The notes beneath the pieces are model-generated. The model made no database searches. It was given only the letters and a program-made list of their open reading frames with translations, and had not been told where the DNA came from. DNA of 64,000 bases, from positions 124,001 through 188,000 of the forward strand of contig JACCQO010000002.1 of NCBI GenBank assembly GCA_015709205.1, read 5' to 3'. This document shows positions 36,036-45,367 of this stretch, one piece after another; positions within the stretch are counted from its first letter, which is position 1; each line of letters starts with the position of its first letter. The position numbers and the translations under genes were made by a program. This stretch comes from Desulfovibrionaceae bacterium. GTDB lineage: Bacteria > Desulfobacterota > Desulfovibrionia > Desulfovibrionales > Desulfovibrionaceae.

Positions 36036-37037
36036 CTACATGGAGGCGGCCACCTTGCGGACCAGGCGCAGGAGCTGGTGCGTGAAGCCGGACTCGTTGT
36101 CGTACCAGACGATGACCTTGAGCAGCCGCTTGCCCGTGACGCTGGTCAGCGGGGCATCCACCACGCCGCCGTGGATGGAGCCGATGTAGTCCACGGAGAC
36201 CAGGGGTTCCTCGCAGTAGCCCATGAAGGGGTTCATAGTCGTGCGTGCGGCCTTCTTGAGCATGGCGTTGACCTTCTTCTCGGTCACGTCCGTGGCCAGC
36301 TCGCAGGTCAGGTCCACCAGGGAGACGTTGGGGGTGGGCACGCGGATGGAAAGGCCCGCGAGCTTGCCCTCCAGCTCCGGAATGACCAGGCCCGTGGCCT
36401 TGGTCGCGCCCGTGGTGGTCGGCACCATGGACATGGCGCAGGCGCGGCCGCGGCGCAGGTCCTTGTGCGAGCCGTCGAGGATGCGCTGGTTCATGGTGTA
36501 GGAGTGCACCGTGGTCATGTGCCCGCGCTCGATGCCGTAGGCGTCGTTGATCAGCTTGGCCACCGGGGCCAGACAGTTGGTCGTGCACGAGGCGTTGGAG
36601 ATGACGTCGTGCCTGGCCGGGTCGTAGAGCTGGTCGTTGACGCCCATGACCACGGTCAGGTCCACGTCCTGCCCGGGCGCGCTGATGATGGCCTTTTTCG
36701 CGCCCTTGGCCAGGTGCACGGCCAGGCCGTCGCGGTCCTTGATCTTGCCGGTGGTCTCGACGACCAGGTCGCAGCCCTGCTCCTTCCACTCCCATTCGCC
36801 GATGGGGCAGCGGGTCACGTTGACCTGTTTGCCGTTGATCTTCATGCCCGCGTCGTTGGCCGACACGCGGCCCTTGAAGGGGCCGTGCACGGAATCGTAC
36901 TTGAGCAGGTGCGCGAGGTCCGCGTTGGAGGCGCGCGCGTTGACGCAGGTCAGCGTCACGTCCTTCTCGTAGGCCAGCAGACGCGTGAGGTAGCGGCCGA
37001 TGCGGCCGAACCCGTTGATGCCGATGGAAACAGCCAT
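36036..37037 (-). CDS. gap: Glyceraldehyde-3-phosphate dehydrogenase
   Basis: Glycolytic/gluconeogenic enzyme forming 1,3-bisphosphoglycerate. 333 residues. NAD-binding INGFGRIGR at the N-terminus, active-site cysteine in SNASCTTNCLAP at about residue 153, and the substrate-binding VPTTTGATKA, RVPTPNVS and WYDNESGF motifs are present. It lies 31 bases downstream of fba on the same strand with no terminator between them, so the two are probably co-transcribed from the promoter at 38081. Confidence 0.97.
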   Translation of the reverse strand: MAVSIGINGFGRIGRYLTRLLAYEKDVTLTCVNARASNADLAHLLKYDSVHGPFKGRVSANDAGMKINGKQVNVTRCPIGEWEWKEQGCDLVVETTGKIKDRDGLAVHLAKGAKKAIISAPGQDVDLTVVMGVNDQLYDPARHDVISNASCTTNCLAPVAKLINDAYGIERGHMTTVHSYTMNQRILDGSHKDLRRGRACAMSMVPTTTGATKATGLVIPELEGKLAGLSIRVPTPNVSLVDLTCELATDVTEKKVNAMLKKAARTTMNPFMGYCEEPLVSVDYIGSIHGGVVDAPLTSVTGKRLLKVIVWYDNESGFTHQLLRLVRKVAASM

Positions 37038-37068
37038 GCGATCCCCCTTGGGTCTTACAGCCGCGCGC

Positions 37069-37992
37069 CTAGATGGCGTCGGAGCAGCCGAGCACGTGTT
37101 TGATCTTGTGTTGCACCATGTCCTTGACGGCCTGGCGCGCGGGCTTGAGGTAGCCGCGCGGATCGAAGACCGAAGGATTTTCCTTGAAGAACTTGCGGAT
37201 CGTGGCGGTCATGGCCAGGCGAATGTCCGTGTCGATGTTGATCTTGCAGACGCCGTAGGTCGCGGCCTTGCGCAGCAGGTCCTCGGGCACGCCGCGCGCG
37301 CCGGGAATCTCGCCGCCGTAGGCGTTGGCCATTTCCACGAACTCCTGCGGCACGCTGGAGGAGCCGTGCAGCACGATGGGATACCCGGGCAGCATGTTGC
37401 TGATCTTCTCCAGCCGCTCGAAGTCCAGCTTGGGCTCGCCCGTGAACTTGTAGGCCCCGTGGCTGGTGCCGATGGCGATGGCCAGGGAATCGCAGCCGCT
37501 CTTTTCCACGAATTCCACGGCCTGGTCCGGGTCGGTGTAGATGGATTTTTCCGAGGAGACCTCGTCTTCCACGCCGGCCAGGCGGCCGAGTTCGGCCTCG
37601 ACCCAGACGCCCTTGGAGTGCGCGTATTCCACCACCTGTTTGGTCACGGCGATGTTTTCCTCGAAGGGCAGGTGCGAGCCGTCGTACATCACGGAGGTGA
37701 AGCCGCCGTCGATGCAGGCCTTGCAGATGTCGAAGTCCTGGCCGTGGTCCAGGTGCAGGCAGATGGGCAGGTCGGCCTCGACGAGCGCGGCTTCCACCAG
37801 CTTGATCAGGTAGGGCTGGCTGGCGTACTTGCGCGCGCCCGCGGAGACCTGGAGGATGAGCGGGGCGCGTTCCTCCTGTGCGGCCCAGACGATGCCCTGG
37901 ATGATCTCCATGTTGTTGACGTTGAAGGCGCCCACGGCGTAGCGGCCCGCGTAGGCCTTGGCGAACATTTCCTTGGGTCCGGTCAGCGGCAT
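37069..37992 (-). CDS. fba: Fructose-bisphosphate aldolase, class II
   Basis: Zinc-dependent aldolase cleaving fructose 1,6-bisphosphate. 307 residues. Metal and substrate motifs LHLDHGQDF, MYDGSHLPFEENI, the second zinc region GTSHGAYKF and LHGSSSVP are intact, with the C-terminal KINIDTDIRLAMTATIRKF typical of the family. AAGGAG precedes the start. First gene of an fba-gap pair, giving a small glycolysis/gluconeogenesis operon. Confidence 0.96.
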   Translation of the reverse strand: MPLTGPKEMFAKAYAGRYAVGAFNVNNMEIIQGIVWAAQEERAPLILQVSAGARKYASQPYLIKLVEAALVEADLPICLHLDHGQDFDICKACIDGGFTSVMYDGSHLPFEENIAVTKQVVEYAHSKGVWVEAELGRLAGVEDEVSSEKSIYTDPDQAVEFVEKSGCDSLAIAIGTSHGAYKFTGEPKLDFERLEKISNMLPGYPIVLHGSSSVPQEFVEMANAYGGEIPGARGVPEDLLRKAATYGVCKINIDTDIRLAMTATIRKFFKENPSVFDPRGYLKPARQAVKDMVQHKIKHVLGCSDAI

Positions 37993-38080
37993 GGTGGTCT
38001 CCTTGTGCTGTTCCTGGGGAGGCGCGCCGGGGCGCGCGGCGTTGTGCGTCGGGTCGCGGGCATGGTCATGCCCACCCCGT

Positions 38081-38110
38081 TGTATAGGCCCGGCAAAGCG
38101 AACGTGTCAA
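38081..38110 (-). promoter_or_regulatory. Sigma-70 promoter of fba-gap
   Basis: Minus strand TTGACA (38105-38110, perfect -35), 18-base spacer, TATACA (38081-38086). The start would lie near 38074, about 80 bases before the fba ATG. Confidence 0.65.
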
Positions 38111-38156
38111 TGAACCCGCCGTACTGGACCGCCCGTGCCGCGCCCGCAGCCGGGGG

Positions 38157-38912
38157 CTATTCCGCTTCCAGGCCGCGCAGGGCGGCCATGGCGCGGTGCG
38201 CGGTGAAGTCCAGCTTGAGCGGGGTCAGGGTCACGTGCCCGGCGTTCAGCAGCCCCTTGTCCGTGTCCGGGCCGATCTCCTCGGTGGGGATTTCGCCCGT
38301 GAGCCAGTAGTAGGTCCGGCCGCGCGGGTCCGTGCGCCGGTCGTAGACGTCGCGGTAGGCGGCCGGGGTGTGCGGGCAGACGCGCAGGGGCAGGGTTTCG
38401 GCCATGGGCCGGGCCGGGAAGTTCAGGTTGAGCACGTGGGCCGGGTCCCAGGCCGCGAAGTCCAGGCGGGCGAGGAGCCGCGCGGCGTAGGCCGCCTGTT
38501 CGGAGAGGTCCGTGGGGTTGAAGTCGTCGTAGGACACGGCCAGGGAGTGCACGCCCGCCAGGGCCCCTTCGGTGGCGGCCGAAACCGTGCCCGAGTAGAC
38601 GATGTCCACGCCCACGTTGCAGCCCGCGTTGATGCCCGAGACGACCAGTTCGGGCCGTGCGTCTATGAGCGCGGTGAGCGCCAGCTTCACGCAGTCCACG
38701 GGCGTGCCGTACACGCCGCTGCCGGAAAAGCCGTTGTCCTTGAAGAGCTTGACCCGGAGCGGCATGGACAGGGTCACGGCGTGGCCCACGGCGGACTGCT
38801 CGGTCACGGGCGCGACGATGGTCACGTGGTGTCCGGCGGCGCGCAGGGCCGCGTCCAGGGCACGCAGGCCCAGGGCCTGGATGCCGTCGTCGTTGGTCAG
38901 GAGGATGCGCAT
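38157..38912 (-). CDS. surE: 5'/3'-nucleotidase SurE
   Basis: Stationary-phase survival nucleoside monophosphate phosphatase. 251 residues from ATG 38912. The metal-site motif [13 protein letters not shown] (residues 4-16), [20 protein letters not shown] segment ([18 protein letters not shown]), [10 protein letters not shown] and [12 protein letters not shown] are all present. The very long upstream frame (to 40343) covers the non-coding spacer and the antisense of the YhaM-like gene and is not part of it. Stands alone on the minus strand, divergent from 39168. Confidence 0.95.
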   Translation of the reverse strand: MRILLTNDDGIQALGLRALDAALRAAGHHVTIVAPVTEQSAVGHAVTLSMPLRVKLFKDNGFSGSGVYGTPVDCVKLALTALIDARPELVVSGINAGCNVGVDIVYSGTVSAATEGALAGVHSLAVSYDDFNPTDLSEQAAYAARLLARLDFAAWDPAHVLNLNFPARPMAETLPLRVCPHTPAAYRDVYDRRTDPRGRTYYWLTGEIPTEEIGPDTDKGLLNAGHVTLTPLKLDFTAHRAMAALRGLEAE

Positions 38913-39167
38913 GGTCCGGCGTCTCCCGGCGTGTTTCGGGCCTTCGCCCGCGTGGGGCCCCGGGCGCGCTTCGGCCTGTTCCGAAAGCCGCGCCGCCACG
39001 CGCCGAATTGACAGCGGCGGGGAAAACAGGGCACTTGAAGGAACGCCCAGCACATACCCGAAGGCACGCCGGTCCGCAACCGGTTCGGCGCGCCGCAGGC
39101 CCCGGAGGGGGCCGGAAGAGCCGGACCGCGCCGGGACAGGGGCGCAACGAACCGACATCCAGCACCT

Positions 39168-40367
39168 ATGAGCACGACGCAACGCAGATGCGCGAACGCC
39201 CTTTCGCCGGGCGAACGCGTGGACGAGGTCTACGTCATCGGCGCATCGCGCCGGGGCGAGGCCCGCAACGGCCCGTTCTGGTCCCTGGTCCTCCAGGACG
39301 CCAGCGGCTCGGTGGAGGCCAAGATCTGGAGCCCGGCGAGCCAGGACTACGACCGGTTGCCGCCCGGCACCCTGGCGCGCGTGCAGGGCATGGTCCAGAG
39401 CTTCCGCGACCAGGCCCAGGTCAACGTGGAGCGGCTGGTCTTCCTGGACCCCGCGGACGACGCGGCGCCGCCCCTGTCCGACCTGGTCCCGGCCAGCGCG
39501 GAGGAGCCCGCGCTGCTCTATGCGCGCCTGCTGGAGACCTGCCGCGAGCAGATCCGCTTTCCGGCCCTGCGCAAGCTGGTGTTCGACGTGTTCGAGGACG
39601 CGGAGATCCACGAACGGCTGCTGGTCGCGCCCGGGGCCAAGAACGTGCACCACGCCTACGTGGGCGGATTGCTGGAGCACACCCTGTCCGTGGCCGGGCT
39701 GTGCCTGAGGTTCTGCGACCACTATCCGCAGCTGGACCGCGAAATGCTGCTCGCCGCGGCCGCGTTCCACGACCTGGGCAAGGCCTGGGAGCTGACGGGC
39801 GGCCTGGCCTGCGACTACAGCGACGAGGGGCGGCTGTTGGGGCACATCACCATCGGCCTGGAAAAGCTTTCCCCGTTCCTGGCGGACTGCGGCCTGGACG
39901 CGGACCTCGTTCTGCACCTCAAGCACATCATCCTCAGCCACCACGGGGAATACGAGTACGGTTCGCCCCGGCGGCCCAAGACCGCCGAGGCCATGGCCCT
40001 GCACTACGCCGACAACCTGGACGCCAAGATGAACCAGGTCGCCGGGGTCTTCGCGGCCATGGACGACGAGGCCGCCGCGACCGCCGCGAACGGGGCGACG
40101 GGGGCGAACGGCGCACCCGGTTCGAACGGCAACGGCGCGGGCGGCGCGCACGGCGGCCCCGGCGAATCGGTCGGGCAATGGTCGCCCTATCAGCGGACGC
40201 TGGAACGTTTTCTCTTCAATCCCCGCCGTTCGCCCGGGGGCGTGTGCCCCGAGGACGGCCGGACCGACGGCCGGGCCGGTGGACGCGCCAATGGGCGCGC
40301 GAACGGCCGCGCGGGCGGGGAAAAAACCAAGGACTGCCAACAATGTTCATTACCTTTGAAGGGATAG
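39168..40367 (+). CDS. YhaM-like OB-fold plus HD-domain protein (putative 3'-5' exoribonuclease)
   Basis: 399 residues. The N-terminal OB fold ([20 protein letters not shown]) resembles nucleic-acid-binding domains of YhaM. The HD domain has [61 protein letters not shown], the usual YhaM arrangement (quoted pieces are short parts of it). The last 90 residues, from about residue 310, are alanine/glycine/asparagine-rich and strongly biased, probably disordered. The 3' end overlaps tmk by 25 bases. RNA degradation is inferred from family resemblance. Confidence 0.87.
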   Translation: MSTTQRRCANALSPGERVDEVYVIGASRRGEARNGPFWSLVLQDASGSVEAKIWSPASQDYDRLPPGTLARVQGMVQSFRDQAQVNVERLVFLDPADDAAPPLSDLVPASAEEPALLYARLLETCREQIRFPALRKLVFDVFEDAEIHERLLVAPGAKNVHHAYVGGLLEHTLSVAGLCLRFCDHYPQLDREMLLAAAAFHDLGKAWELTGGLACDYSDEGRLLGHITIGLEKLSPFLADCGLDADLVLHLKHIILSHHGEYEYGSPRRPKTAEAMALHYADNLDAKMNQVAGVFAAMDDEAAATAANGATGANGAPGSNGNGAGGAHGGPGESVGQWSPYQRTLERFLFNPRRSPGGVCPEDGRTDGRAGGRANGRANGRAGGEKTKDCQQCSLPLKG

Positions 40368-40996
40368 AGGGCTCGGGCAAGAGCACGGCGCTGGAGCGGG
40401 TCCGCGAGCACCTGGAGGGAGCGGGCCGCGAGGTGCTGGTCACGCGCGAGCCGGGCGGCTGCCGCCTCGGGGCCACGCTGCGCAAGCTCCTGCTGGACAT
40501 GTCCTCGCGCGACATCATCAGCGAGGTGGAGCTGTTCCTTTTTTTGGCGGACCGCGCCCAGCACGTGCACGAGATCATCCGCCCGGCCCTGGACGCGGGC
40601 AAGGTGGTGCTCTGCGACCGCTACGCGGATTCCACGGTGGTCTACCAGGGCTACGGCCGCGGCCTGGACCCCGTGGTGCTGCATTCGCTCAACGACCTGG
40701 CGGTCAAGGGGCTCTGGCCCGAGGCCACGTTCCTGCTGGACCTGCCCGCCGAGGTGGGCCTGAACCGGGCCCTGGCGCGCAACGTGACCACGGGCCGCCA
40801 GACCAGCGAGGGCCGCTTCGAGGCCGAGAGCCTGGACTTCCACAATTCCATCCGCGAGGGCTACCTGACCTGGGCCTCGGTCAACCGCACGCGCTTCCAC
40901 GTGGTGGACGCCGACCGCGCCCCCGACGAGGTGGCGAACGACGTGTGCCGGACCGTGGACAAGCTGCTGCGCGGAGAGGAGAAAAAGCATGCTTGA
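40343..40996 (+). CDS. tmk: Thymidylate kinase
   Basis: Phosphorylates dTMP to dTDP for DNA synthesis. 217 residues from ATG 40343 with AAGGA upstream. The P-loop [11 protein letters not shown] is at residues about 5-15, the DRY-type motif [20 protein letters not shown] follows, and the LID-region arginine cluster is present. The start lies inside the 3' end of the YhaM-like gene, suggesting coupling. The long frame upstream is a shadow. Confidence 0.96.
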   Translation: MFITFEGIEGSGKSTALERVREHLEGAGREVLVTREPGGCRLGATLRKLLLDMSSRDIISEVELFLFLADRAQHVHEIIRPALDAGKVVLCDRYADSTVVYQGYGRGLDPVVLHSLNDLAVKGLWPEATFLLDLPAEVGLNRALARNVTTGRQTSEGRFEAESLDFHNSIREGYLTWASVNRTRFHVVDADRAPDEVANDVCRTVDKLLRGEEKKHA

Positions 40997-41477
40997 GCAC
41001 TTCAGGCGGCTGGCCGCCTACAACCGTTGGGCCAACGGGCGGCTGCTGGAGGACCTGGCGGGGCTGGACCGGGCCGCGCTGCACGCCGGGGAGCCGGGCG
41101 TGAACTTCGGTTCGATCCTCGGGATCCTCAACCACCTGCTGCTCGGCGACCGGCTCTGGCTCTCCCGGTTCCTGGGCGGGGCCGCGCCGAACTTCCACGA
41201 GCGCATGCCCTATCCGGAATTCGCGGACTTCAAGGCCGTGCGCGAGGCCGAGGACGCGCGCATCGCCGACTTTGCCGCCGGACTGGACCCCGCGCGGCTG
41301 GGCGAGGTGCTGGAGTACACCACCACCGGCGGCGTGCACATCGCCGCGCCCATGGCCGTGTGCGTGTTCCACTTCTTCAACCACCAGACCCACCACCGCG
41401 GCCAGGTGCACGCCCTCATGGGCCGCCACGGCGTGGAGGCCCGGGACATCGACCTGATTTATTTCGTCCAGGAGTGA
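40989..41477 (+). CDS. DinB family protein
   Basis: 162 residues; start overlaps tmk by 8 bases, with GGAGAGGAG upstream. Four-helix DinB/YfiT-like fold: the metal-ligand histidines appear in [15 protein letters not shown] and [15 protein letters not shown], the expected HxxxHH-type pattern for this family. Such proteins are putative metal-dependent enzymes, some using mycothiol, bacillithiol or glutathione as cofactor, but the substrate is unknown here. A strong terminator follows. Confidence 0.9.
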   Translation: MLEHFRRLAAYNRWANGRLLEDLAGLDRAALHAGEPGVNFGSILGILNHLLLGDRLWLSRFLGGAAPNFHERMPYPEFADFKAVREAEDARIADFAAGLDPARLGEVLEYTTTGGVHIAAPMAVCVFHFFNHQTHHRGQVHALMGRHGVEARDIDLIYFVQE

Positions 41478-41534
41478 TCGGTCGGCCGGACCGGCTCCGG
41501 CCCAAAGACCGGCCGCGCCGCCGTAGCGTCGAAC

Positions 41535-41559
41535 AGCCCGCCATCGGCGGGCTTTTTCT
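41535..41559 (+). terminator. Intrinsic terminator after the tmk operon
   Basis: AGCCCGCC (41535-41542), ATC loop, GGCGGGCT (41546-41553), then TTTTCTTT. A short, strong hairpin directly after the DinB-family gene. Confidence 0.92.
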
Positions 41560-41635
41560 TTGGGGTGCGGAAGAATCGGAGATGCGGCGAGCGAGGCCTT
41601 GGAAGGCGGAGGCTGCGGAGCGGGCGAGGTCCGGT

Positions 41636-42001
41636 TCAGCGGTCGGGGCCGGATTCGTCCTCGCCGAACATCCGCGCCAGGACCCGGGAGATGTCGGCCC
41701 GGTTCGCGGCCTTGGCCTTGTGCCCGGGCCGCATGGCGCTCGCATTGCGGCGGTTGATGGCCGTGGCCAATTCGCGCACCGAAGCGCCGTAGCCGGAGGA
41801 CGGCGCGCCGGATTCCGCCCGTTCGCCTCTTTCGGCTCGCCCCTCGGGGCCGCCGTCGGCTCCGGCACCAAAGCGGAGGCGCGCACCGGAGGAACCGACC
41901 GGCGCATTCGGAGCGTTCGGCATCGGTGGCCGTGACGGCGCATCGGACGGCGGCGGGGCGGTCCAGTCCAGGAGGTCGAGCGGGATTTTCTTTCGGGGCA
42001 T
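41636..42001 (-). CDS. Small uncharacterised protein
   Basis: Not recognised. 121 residues from the ATG at 42001 (MPRKKIPLDLLDWTAPPP). The middle is proline-, alanine- and glycine-rich, then the C-terminus SVRELATAINRRNASAM and ADISRVLARMFGEDE looks like folded helices. There is no clear ribosome site. Two other frames across the same DNA are open, so the coding call rests mainly on the coherent N- and C-termini. No function can be proposed. Confidence 0.5.
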   Translation of the reverse strand: MPRKKIPLDLLDWTAPPPSDAPSRPPMPNAPNAPVGSSGARLRFGAGADGGPEGRAERGERAESGAPSSGYGASVRELATAINRRNASAMRPGHKAKAANRADISRVLARMFGEDESGPDR

Positions 42002-42108
42002 GGGGCGAGCATACGTGGCCCGGCCCGGCCTGGCAACGGCCGGCCGGCTCCGGCGCGCCGGGGCGCGGCGCGGCCCTGCCGTTTTTCAATGTGGTGCGGG
42101 TGTTACGC

Positions 42109-42135
42109 TAAAGACAACGTCCCGGTGTCCGATAA
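42109..42135 (+). promoter_or_regulatory. Sigma-28 (FliA) promoter of the repeat-protein gene
   Basis: TAAAGACA at 42109-42116, an 11-base spacer, and TCCGATAA at 42128-42135, against the FliA consensus TAAAGTTT-N11-GCCGATAA. Spacing is exact; the -10 matches 7 of 8. Start would be near 42142. Confidence 0.8.
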
Positions 42136-42169
42136 GAGATGATAGCACCCTCGCACCCGAGGCCCCGCC

Positions 42170-44074
42170 ATGCAGATAGACGTCCACTCCACAACCCGGC
42201 AGCAGCTCGCAAGCGCGCAGCCCCCGACCGCGACCGGCGCGACCGGCACGACTGGCGCGGGCGCGGCCTCCTTCGGTTCCGCTCGGAGTTCGGACCGGGT
42301 CTCCCTTTCCGCCGAATCCCTGGCCCGCTCCGCCGCGTCGGGCGGAAACAAGGGCGGGACCTCCGCCGCCGGGGTGCGCCTGGATTTCGGCGCGGACGAG
42401 GAACGCGACGTTCACATGGACGCCACCTGGGGCAGCGCCACGCTCGCGGACGGTTCGGTCCTGACCGTGGGCCAGGGCCGGGTCGGGGTCGGCGACGATT
42501 CCTACGCGGGCGTCCTCGTGCAGCAGGAGAACGCCGACGGCACCATGTCCGTGACCGTGCTCCCGGACGCCGGAGCCTATCGCCTGACCCGGGACGAAAC
42601 GGGCGGGTGGGTGGCCATGGCCGACCTCCAGGGCGGCGACGGCGACGACCTCTTCGTGGGCCGCGACCTCGGCTCCCTGTCCCTGCAGGGCGGCGACGGC
42701 GACAACCTCGTCTTCACCACCACGGCCAGCGGCTTCACCTACGCGGGCGGCGCGGGCAGCGACGCCATCCACGGCGCGAAGTTCACGGACAGCGCCTTCG
42801 ACCTGGGCGGCGGCAACGACGCCATCATGGCGGAGCTGCTGCACAGCACCGTGGACCTCGGCGCTGGCGATGACAAGGTCGAGGGGGTGGTCGTTTCCTC
42901 CAACCTGATCGGCGGCGACGGCCGCGACACGATCCACGCCTCGGTGACCGACTCGGTCCTGGACATGGGCGCGGGCGACGACCTCGTCAAGGGCTATGCC
43001 CTGGAGCGCAACGAGATTTCCATGGGCGCGGGTGACGATCGTCTCAAGTTCTACGCCCTGATCGACTCCACCGTGGACATGGACGGCGACGGCGACGAAA
43101 CCGGTGGTGACGCTGGCGGAAAGGACGCCGTCGAGGGCTACGAGATCATCGGCTCCCACGTGGACACGGGCCGGGGCGACGATGTCGTGCAGGTCTACGA
43201 AACCGAGCAGGGGACCTCCCTGCACATGGGCGAGGGCAACGACCGTATCGAGGCCCACTCCCTGATCGACTCGCAGGTCGACATGGGCCGGGGCAACGAC
43301 GTGGTCGACACCTACGACATTACCGGCTCCACGGTGCGCACCGATTCCGGGCAGGGCACCGGCGGTGCAGCCGACGCGGGAGGAGGTGCCGGAAGCGGTG
43401 TCGCGGACGAGGGCGGCGACGACCGGGTCCACGCCTACACCATCGAGCGCAGCACCGTGACCATGGGCCGGGGCGACGACGAACTCGGCGCGCACTATCT
43501 TTTGGAATCCGTCGTCAACATGGACGAGGCCCAGGAGTCGCCGGAGGAAACCGAGGCCGTGCAGCCCGAGTCCGGTGACGGCATGCGCCGGCAGGACATG
43601 TGGCTGTATGGCCCGTGGTCCCGGAACCGGGCGCGGGGGCACGGCGACGCGGGCAACGCGGCGGGGAACGACGAGGTCCGGGGCGCCGGGGACGCTACGG
43701 GAACGTCCGCCGAAAACGGCGCGGCCGGCGCGACCAGTGCGGACGGCGCGGGAAGCGTGTCCGGGGCCGGCGGGAACGACACCGTGAACATCTATTCGGC
43801 CGTCGGGTCCGTCGTGTCCCTGGGGGCGGGCGACGACGCAATGTACCTGTACATGGCCCGCGAGCTGACCGTAGGCGCGGGCGAAGGCGAGGACCGGCTC
43901 GGCGTGGCCGACGCCGCTTCGACCATCAGGTCCGACGGCACCCTCGAGCGCGCCCGGCAGGAGGCCTATCGTGGCGTGCCCGGGGAATACCTGCATTCGG
44001 GCCGGTACGACTTCCACGGCCGCTCCAGGCCCTGGGCCGACGAACGGGACGGCGCCTACGACACCTGGGCCTGA
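42170..44074 (+). CDS. Acidic repeat protein with RTX-like 18-19-residue units
   Basis: Not assigned to a family. 634 very acidic residues. The N-terminal 65 residues are low complexity, ending SSDRVSLSAESLARSA. From about residue 155 to 590 the protein is built from some fifteen units of the pattern [VL]DMGAGDDxVxxYxIxxS. Each unit has one RTX-type nonapeptide (GxGxDxhx) and a second non-glycine half with a strand-turn pattern. Three longer, less regular inserts interrupt the array. This predicts a calcium-binding parallel beta-helix or beta-roll. No signal peptide or classic type I secretion tail is seen. The start at 42170 is supported by GAGG upstream. A FlaA-type motility promoter (sigma-28) lies 35 bases before it, so it should be made with late flagellar genes. 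Secretion through the flagellar channel or the outer surface is inference. Confidence 0.85.
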   Translation: MQIDVHSTTRQQLASAQPPTATGATGTTGAGAASFGSARSSDRVSLSAESLARSAASGGNKGGTSAAGVRLDFGADEERDVHMDATWGSATLADGSVLTVGQGRVGVGDDSYAGVLVQQENADGTMSVTVLPDAGAYRLTRDETGGWVAMADLQGGDGDDLFVGRDLGSLSLQGGDGDNLVFTTTASGFTYAGGAGSDAIHGAKFTDSAFDLGGGNDAIMAELLHSTVDLGAGDDKVEGVVVSSNLIGGDGRDTIHASVTDSVLDMGAGDDLVKGYALERNEISMGAGDDRLKFYALIDSTVDMDGDGDETGGDAGGKDAVEGYEIIGSHVDTGRGDDVVQVYETEQGTSLHMGEGNDRIEAHSLIDSQVDMGRGNDVVDTYDITGSTVRTDSGQGTGGAADAGGGAGSGVADEGGDDRVHAYTIERSTVTMGRGDDELGAHYLLESVVNMDEAQESPEETEAVQPESGDGMRRQDMWLYGPWSRNRARGHGDAGNAAGNDEVRGAGDATGTSAENGAAGATSADGAGSVSGAGGNDTVNIYSAVGSVVSLGAGDDAMYLYMARELTVGAGEGEDRLGVADAASTIRSDGTLERARQEAYRGVPGEYLHSGRYDFHGRSRPWADERDGAYDTWA

Positions 44075-44138
44075 GGATGGCGGTGGCCGGACGCGTCCCG
44101 GGTACCGGGCGTTTCCGGGCAGCGCGATTTTGCCCGAC

Positions 44139-44172
44139 AAAAAAAGGGCCCGCTCCTCGGAGCGGGCCCTTT
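44139..44172 (-). terminator. Intrinsic terminator after dsrMKJOP
   Basis: AAAGGGCCCGCTCC (44143-44156) pairs with GGAGCGGGCCCTTT (44159-44172) over a 2-base loop, with seven T following on the minus strand. Ends the dsr operon; it may also stop plus-strand transcription from 42170. Confidence 0.92.
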
Positions 44173-44195
44173 GCGTTCGAATGCGTCGTGCGCGG

Positions 44196-45356
44196 CTAGG
44201 CGTGGCCCACTTCGCGCTTGACCGTGATGGCGATGCGCCAGAGCACGGTCACGATCATCGCGCCCGCGGCGTAGATGCCCAGGGCGATGAGCAGCTCGGG
44301 CACCGTGGGCACGTACTCGGTCACGTCCTCGAACATGTTGGGCGTGAAACCGCCGACCAAGAGGCCGATGCCCTTGTCGATCCAGGTGGCGAGCACGAGC
44401 ATGATCAGGGCCCAGGGCAGCACTGCCTCGTTCTCGCGCAGGCTCGGGGGCAGCAGCAGCACCAGGCACAGGAAGGCCATGATCACGGCCGCCCACATGA
44501 ACGGCACCCACTGGCTGTGGCCCTCCAGGCCGTGGAACAGGTACACGATGGAGTGCATGTGGCCCGGGATGTTGGAGTAGAAGGCCGTGAACATCTCCAG
44601 GAGGTAGAAGAACACGTTGATGCACATGGCATAGACGATGATCTTCGTCAGGGAGTTGATGGCCTCCTTGCCCGGGTCGAAGTTGGCGATCTTCTTGAGC
44701 ACCAGGCCGAGCAGCAGCAGGATGGCCGGACCGGAGCAGAACGCCGAGGACAGGAAGCGGGCGGCCATGATGGCGGTCAGCCAGTAGTGGCGGCCCGGCA
44801 CGCCCGCGTACAGGAAGGCCGTCACCGTGTGGATGGAGAAGGCCCAGAAGATCGAGACGATGACGAAGAACTTGACCCACTTGGGCGGATCGACCTCGTT
44901 GCGCTCGGCCTCCAGCGTGACCCAGCCCACCACCAGGTTCAGGAACAGATAGCCGTTGAGCACGATCATGTCCCAGAAGAGGATGGAGTTGGGCGTGGCG
45001 TTGAAGATCACGTTCATGGCCCGCTGCGGCTGCCCGAGGTCCACGATGATGAACAGCAGGCACATGGACACCGCGCCGATGGCCATGAACTCGCCCAGGA
45101 TGATCATCTTCTTGAACGGTTTGTAGTGGTGGAAGTAGTAGGGCAGCACGAGCATGACCGCCGAGGCGGCCACGCCGACCAGGTAGGTGAACTGGGCGAT
45201 GTAGAAGCCCCAGGACACGTCCCTGCTCATGCCGGTGACACCCAGGCCGAGCCAGAGCTGAATGATGTAGGAGACCGCGCCCACGCTCACGATGGAGCCC
45301 AGGAACGCGAGCCACACGTAGTACGATACGGGTCCTTTGATGGCTTTTTCGAGCAT
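44196..45356 (-). CDS. dsrP: Sulfite reduction-associated membrane protein DsrP
   Basis: NrfD/PsrC-family integral membrane subunit of the DsrMKJOP complex, thought to exchange electrons with the menaquinone pool during dissimilatory sulfate reduction. 386 residues with about ten hydrophobic helices; MSRDVSWGFYIAQFTYLVGVAASAVML and DLGQPQRAMNVI (short pieces quoted) are characteristic of NrfD-like proteins. It is the last gene of the operon, 11 bases after dsrO, and is followed by a terminator. Confidence 0.95.
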   Translation of the reverse strand: MLEKAIKGPVSYYVWLAFLGSIVSVGAVSYIIQLWLGLGVTGMSRDVSWGFYIAQFTYLVGVAASAVMLVLPYYFHHYKPFKKMIILGEFMAIGAVSMCLLFIIVDLGQPQRAMNVIFNATPNSILFWDMIVLNGYLFLNLVVGWVTLEAERNEVDPPKWVKFFVIVSIFWAFSIHTVTAFLYAGVPGRHYWLTAIMAARFLSSAFCSGPAILLLLGLVLKKIANFDPGKEAINSLTKIIVYAMCINVFFYLLEMFTAFYSNIPGHMHSIVYLFHGLEGHSQWVPFMWAAVIMAFLCLVLLLPPSLRENEAVLPWALIMLVLATWIDKGIGLLVGGFTPNMFEDVTEYVPTVPELLIALGIYAAGAMIVTVLWRIAITVKREVGHA

Positions 45357-45367
45357 GGCTGAACCCC

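Noticed and set aside
39008..39040. TTGACA upstream of the YhaM-like gene as a promoter
   Set aside because: No acceptable -10 element at 16-18 bases; downstream sequence is GC-rich. Left unannotated.
39045..39167. Possible riboswitch in the leader of the YhaM-like gene
   Set aside because: Several GC hairpins can be drawn, but no cobalamin, c-di-GMP, SAM or other consensus core was found.
38913..40343. N-terminal extension of surE up to 40343
   Set aside because: Antisense to the YhaM-like gene; SurE begins with the conserved [10 protein letters not shown] at 38912.
42086..44140. A 684-codon minus-strand ORF opposite the repeat protein
   Set aside because: The plus-strand frame shows regular protein repeats, a ribosome site and a sigma-28 promoter; the minus frame is valine/histidine-biased without signals.
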